Positions 60,184 to 64,000 of a stretch of 64,000 nt of DNA are shown one piece after another. Under the pieces are notes generated by a model, which was given only the letters and a program-made list of their open reading frames with translations, searched no databases and was not told the DNA's origin. The DNA is taken from positions 40,569,681-40,633,680 of the forward strand of contig NC_088786.1 of NCBI RefSeq assembly GCF_949628265.1, in the 5' to 3' direction. This DNA is from Cloeon dipterum (taxonomy: Eukaryota; Arthropoda; Insecta; Ephemeroptera; Baetidae). A program made the translations under genes and the position numbers. Numbering within the stretch: the first letter of the stretch is position 1; each line of letters begins with the position of its first letter.

Positions 60184-63100
60184 ATGAAGCTTGCTTGGGC
60201 TGTGCTGCTTTGTTTTTGCGGCCAATCGCTCGCCACCACGTACATCGGAAATGGCACCATCGGAGTCAACTACGCCTACTCCCTGAAAACTGAAGACTCG
60301 CTCATCATCAGATATGAACTTTCCAAGGTAATTTTTAATTAAAGAACGTCTTTGAGGAAGTTTCTGAGCACACCAATCGATTCCTGAGGGTCGAATTAGG
60401 TAAAATCGATATTTTTTCCGACCAAAAAGTGCAGCGCGACGTGCGAACCTTTTTTCCCGCCAAAACAATATGAATTTTGCGCATGCGTGAGAGCTGGCTG
60501 GATCAGAAAAAGAAGTTATTCGTAAAGGCGGTCTCTCTGCAAGTGCTCAAAGCAGCTCTAATGCATGCGCACTTCTCGCATTCATATTGTTCTGGCGGGA
60601 AAAAACGGTTCGCACGTCGCGCTGGACTTTTTGGACGAGAAAAATATCCAATTTACCTAATTCGACCCTCAGGAATCGATTGTTGAGCTCAGAAACCTCC
60701 TATAATTAATAAATTTTCTAAGCTGGACGCGAACCACCCTTCAAGGGTGCACATCAGCACCGTGAACGGCAGCGTCGACTACCCCATCTTCGTGATTTTG
60801 AGACAGGGCCGCGACGTCGTCAACTGGGACATGCCGTACTGGAGCTCCAGGTCGATAAATTCATTTATAATTATTGATTAATTGTTCCTCTAATTGCCTT
60901 TATTTTCAGTGGTCAGAAATACAACTTTGTGGCGCGCACCGTGTGTCCCTTCATGACAGACTCGCTGTTCGTGATTGTGACGTCGCCGAACGAGCCGCCC
61001 GTCGACGTGAACGTGCGGGTGACGCTGCAGAAGTCGTACCTGCTGACGGCCGACACGACGGTCGACACCAGCGCCACGCCCAGTCAGCCCAGGTACTTCC
61101 GGTTCGAGTTCCCGGCCAACACGACGGTCGTCTTCGTCGAAGCCAAGAGTCCCAATGACTCCTGCGCCATGCTTTTCCTCTTTAAATCGGTAAAGACCGG
61201 TTACGATTAGTATGTATACACATTATGAAAAACCAGGTTACAATTAGGATTTTTATGTATACGTTTATTATTACAGTGCTCGGCGCACGATCTCATTGAG
61301 CACGCGTTTTCAGACGAGAGCTACAGGCAGACGATTACTAAAAAAGGGGGAATGATGGTTCACGTAAGAGACTAAAAATTAAAAGATGCCTTTTTATAAA
61401 TTTCTTACAATTGCAGCGGAAATATTACCCTAAAGGCCACTTTTACGTTGGCTTTGTAGTCTTCGCGAACGACGATAATTGCTTGGATGACGGAACCTAT
61501 GTAATGATGAAGTAAATTTGGCTTTTGAGACGGTCAAATTTTTCCTCATTGTAGACGCCGATCAACGCGACTCCTATTTCGGTACCAGTACGGATCAAGA
61601 ACATCAGCCTCACCATCCATGACATTTCTGACGTGGAAACCATCGCGAGTGTGGTCAAGGACATTGGTTTTATCTACGCCGTCATCTTCGGATTAGTCAT
61701 GATCTTGGCTCTATACCATTTTGGGTGAGCTCTTTTAAAATTTTAAACCGGAATTAACCTTGTTTATTTTATTCAGAATGAAGTTGGTGAAGCACTGCCG
61801 AAAGAGAAATTTAAGGCACATACCAGGCATGGTTCCTGTCCTTCCTCCGGTTCTGCAGCCTCTGTTGCCAGACATTAATGCTGATGGCGGGTATTTGTTT
61901 TAGAAATTTAGCTTTCGCGTTATTGGTTTAGATATTTCAGGAACCAAGACAATAACTCAGATGCTGAGGAGGAAGACAGGTTTGACTGTTGATATATTTA
62001 AAGAACTTCGTATTGATAGACATTTTAATAGCGATGAACTACATTCAAATGAAAGCATAAATAACGCACGGCACGAAATGATCATCAAGTTCACGTAAGT
62101 TCCTGAGTAAGAATTCCAGGGATCTATATCTTAGATACTCGAAATGCGCAACTCACCACGTGCTGGTTTTCGCGCCTTTCTAACGGCTTTAGGGACTTTA
62201 AATCATCATTTCTAGACGAGGCGAAAAAATCATGGTGTCCGACCTGTGCTGGCACGACCTCAAGCAGCTCAAGGAGGCCACGCAACTGTTCGCCTGGATC
62301 CTGATCGCGGTCATGATCTACAACGGACTGCCTGTGATCTACATGATGCTCGTGTACCAGCTCAACATCCATAAAACCGGAGACATGGTAACAAAAACAT
62401 GTCTTAATTCCCTAATTATCAGAGAAATCAACTTAGGACTGGTGTTACTACAACTTCTACTGTGCCCACCCTTGGATGTTCTTCTCCGACTTCAACCACA
62501 TCGTGTCCAACGTTGGCTACGGCATCCTTGGAGTGACATTCAACGCCATCGTCTATTGGGAGGAACGCAAATCCAGGGAATTGAACCTTGACACTGGCAT
62601 TCCCTCGCAGTACGGCCTCTACTACGCCATGGGCTGGTCCTTGTTCGCGGAGGGCGTGTCCAGCGCTTGTTACCACATTTGTCCTAACAACTTCAACTTT
62701 CAAATTGGTACCATAGAAATATAAGCAAGAAAATTATTATGACAATGGTTTCCAGACACGTGCTTCATGTTCGTGATTTGCGTGGTGTGCCTGCTGGCGC
62801 TGTACCAGAAGCGCCACCCGAGCATCACGCTTCATCCCAAGAAAGCGTTCATCTTCCTTGCGATTTTGTGTTCCATCGGTTGGGTTGGAGAGCTTCTCGA
62901 CGAATACCTTTGGTGGCGATTCCTGTTCTCCTTCCTGCACATGACCGCCACCTACCTCTGCGCATTCCACATGTACTACTTCGGCCAGGGAAGCATCCTT
63001 TCTCCCCAGTATAGCTTCCGGCACATCGAGTGGCTGAAACCAAAGTACCGCGTCAGATTCATCTTGATATCCTTGTGTAAGTTGTCCTGATATATGTGAT

Positions 63101-63619
63101 TCCTTCAACTCTCATCTCTTTTCCTTTCTGCGCAGTCGTCATCGTGAACTTTGCGCTGAGTGTGGTAGGCCTTGCGCAGCAACCAGATTCCTTCGCATTC
63201 TACATTCTGACAATTCTGATCACCAACTTGGGCATGGGCACGGTGCACTACTTTATATCCAAATGCTGTCACGGCGAGGGCTGCATCAGGCTTCTGCCGC
63301 TGTTTCTCTTCTTGCTCAGCGCTGGCTTCGGAATCACGGCCTTCTACTTCTTCCAAATCAAAACCACGGAATGGGAAGTCAATCCGGCCACGTCAAGGAC
63401 GTACAACCAGCCCTGCAATGTGCTCGGATTCTTCGACTCGCATGACATCTGGCACACTTTATCCTCATTCGCGCTTTTCTTCTACTTCCTTGTAAGCATT
63501 TAAAGACAAGAGAGCTTTTTTTAAGTATTAAGATTTCTTTTTATTTTTAACAGGTCCTCTTAAATATTGATAAGCACCTGCAGGATGTACCCCGTGACCA
63601 AATTCAAGTTCTGCTCTGA
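60184..63619 (+). CDS. SID-1/SIDT-family transmembrane protein
   Basis: Family members (nematode SID-1, vertebrate SIDT1/2) are multi-pass membrane proteins linked to uptake or lysosomal transport of RNA and to lipid handling. Fourteen coding exons give 768 residues in frame: 60184-60327, 60723-60850, 60910-61189, 61277-61363, 61417-61500, 61555-61724, 61777-61890, 61941-61979, 62020-62094, 62216-62387, 62437-62707, 62756-63076, 63136-63491, 63554-63619. A signal peptide (MKLAWAVLLCFCGQSLA) and a beta-rich ectodomain precede the first membrane span (YAVIFGLVMILALYHF). Typical family words are DWCYYNFYCAHP, SNVGYGILG, YGLYYAMGWSLFAEG, SSACYHICPN and the C-terminal VPRDQI. The S-x3-H, Asp and HDIWH residues match the metal-site pattern of this family and its CREST relatives. 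It is complete and unrelated to the lectin array. ATTAAA at 63669 is a possible polyadenylation signal. Insects often carry one to three such genes; orthology to SID-1 or SIDT2 cannot be decided here. Confidence 0.93.
60340..60705. repeat. Long palindromic MITE-like element in coding intron 1 of the SID-1-like gene
   Basis: Almost the whole element pairs with itself: GAATCGATT-type ends (CCAATCGATTCCTGAGGGTC against GACCCTCAGGAATCGATTG), then inner arms AAAGTGCAGCGCGACGTGCG against CGCACGTCGCGCTGGACTTT, with a centre near 60480-60570. It is non-coding and fits a non-autonomous DNA transposon. Fragments occur in intron 18 of H and I and near 45027-45062. Confidence 0.75.
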
Positions 63620-63727
63620 TTTGTATTTGTTAAAGCTTATATCTTTAACTTATATCTTAAGAATTTTAATTAAAAAGCGAGTTTTAAACATTTTCTGTAG
63701 AACAAGTGTTTCGATTTGACTTAAATA

Positions 63728-64000
63728 CCATCTTTGATGAAGTTTCTGAGCACACCAATCAATTTCTGAAGGTTTAATTAGGTATACTGGATTTATTTTC
63801 GACCAAAAAGTGCAGCGCTACGTGTGAACTTTTTTCCCGCCAATACAATATGAACATAAATGTGCCGAGAAGTGCGCATGCGTGACAGCTGAAAAAGAAG
63901 TCGTTCGTACAGGTATGGTGTCTCTGCAAGTGCTCAAACCAGCTCTCAAGCATGCGCAGCTCCCGCATTCATATTGCTTTGGTGGAACGAACATTTTATT
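63728..64000. repeat. Second copy of the long palindromic element, cut by the window end
   Basis: It starts with the same end sequence (GAAGTTTCTGAGCACACCAAT) and inner arm (GACCAAAAAGTGCAGCGC) as the element at 60340-60705, and reaches the returning arm (CGCATTCATATTG) before the window ends. It lies about 110 bases downstream of the SID-1-like stop codon. Confidence 0.7.

Noticed and set aside
60163-60686. Open frames on both strands in and near the first coding intron of the SID-1-like gene
   Set aside because: They are mirror translations of the two arms of the palindromic element (similar peptides on opposite strands).

Overview
The window is animal nuclear DNA, almost certainly from an insect or other hexapod. 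It is AT-rich, its genes are cut by many very short introns (mostly 50-120 bases), start sites carry the arthropod initiator TCAGT, and nine genes encode the six-cysteine odorant-binding-protein (OBP) fold, known only from hexapods. A mayfly-like genome is a guess: mayflies are reported to have very large OBP repertoires. The sequence alone cannot settle the species.

Positions 625-58082 hold a tandem array of nine related genes, here named A-I, spaced about 6 kb apart. A-G are on the + strand; H and I are on the - strand, converging on G. I rebuilt copy B exon by exon: 28 exons and 3,252 coding bases give an uninterrupted protein of 1,083 residues. In order it has a signal peptide, a short basic Cys segment, a Gly/Asn/Ser- then Thr-rich mucin-like stretch, three C-type-lectin-like domains (CTLD1-3), an OBP-like domain and a fourth CTLD. 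There is no membrane segment, so the product should be secreted. The first OBP cysteine lies in the same exon as the end of CTLD3, so the fusion is real and not two merged gene models. Each CTLD is encoded by the same four-exon module with the same intron phases.

There are three subfamilies: A-B, C-F and G-I. A is cut at its 5' end by unrelated sequence. C carries a 2-base insertion in exon 3. E and F share a GC-AG intron. G has a partly duplicated OBP region. A tenth copy between G and H survives only as promoter, first codons and polyadenylation signal. Inverted-repeat (MITE-like) elements lie in introns and spacers.

From 60184 to 63619 (+) lies a complete, unrelated gene for a SID-1/SIDT-family multi-pass membrane protein (14 coding exons, 768 residues), with two likely 5' untranslated exons and a long palindromic element in its first coding intron. 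A second copy of that element runs off the right end.

No RNA genes or CRISPR arrays were seen.
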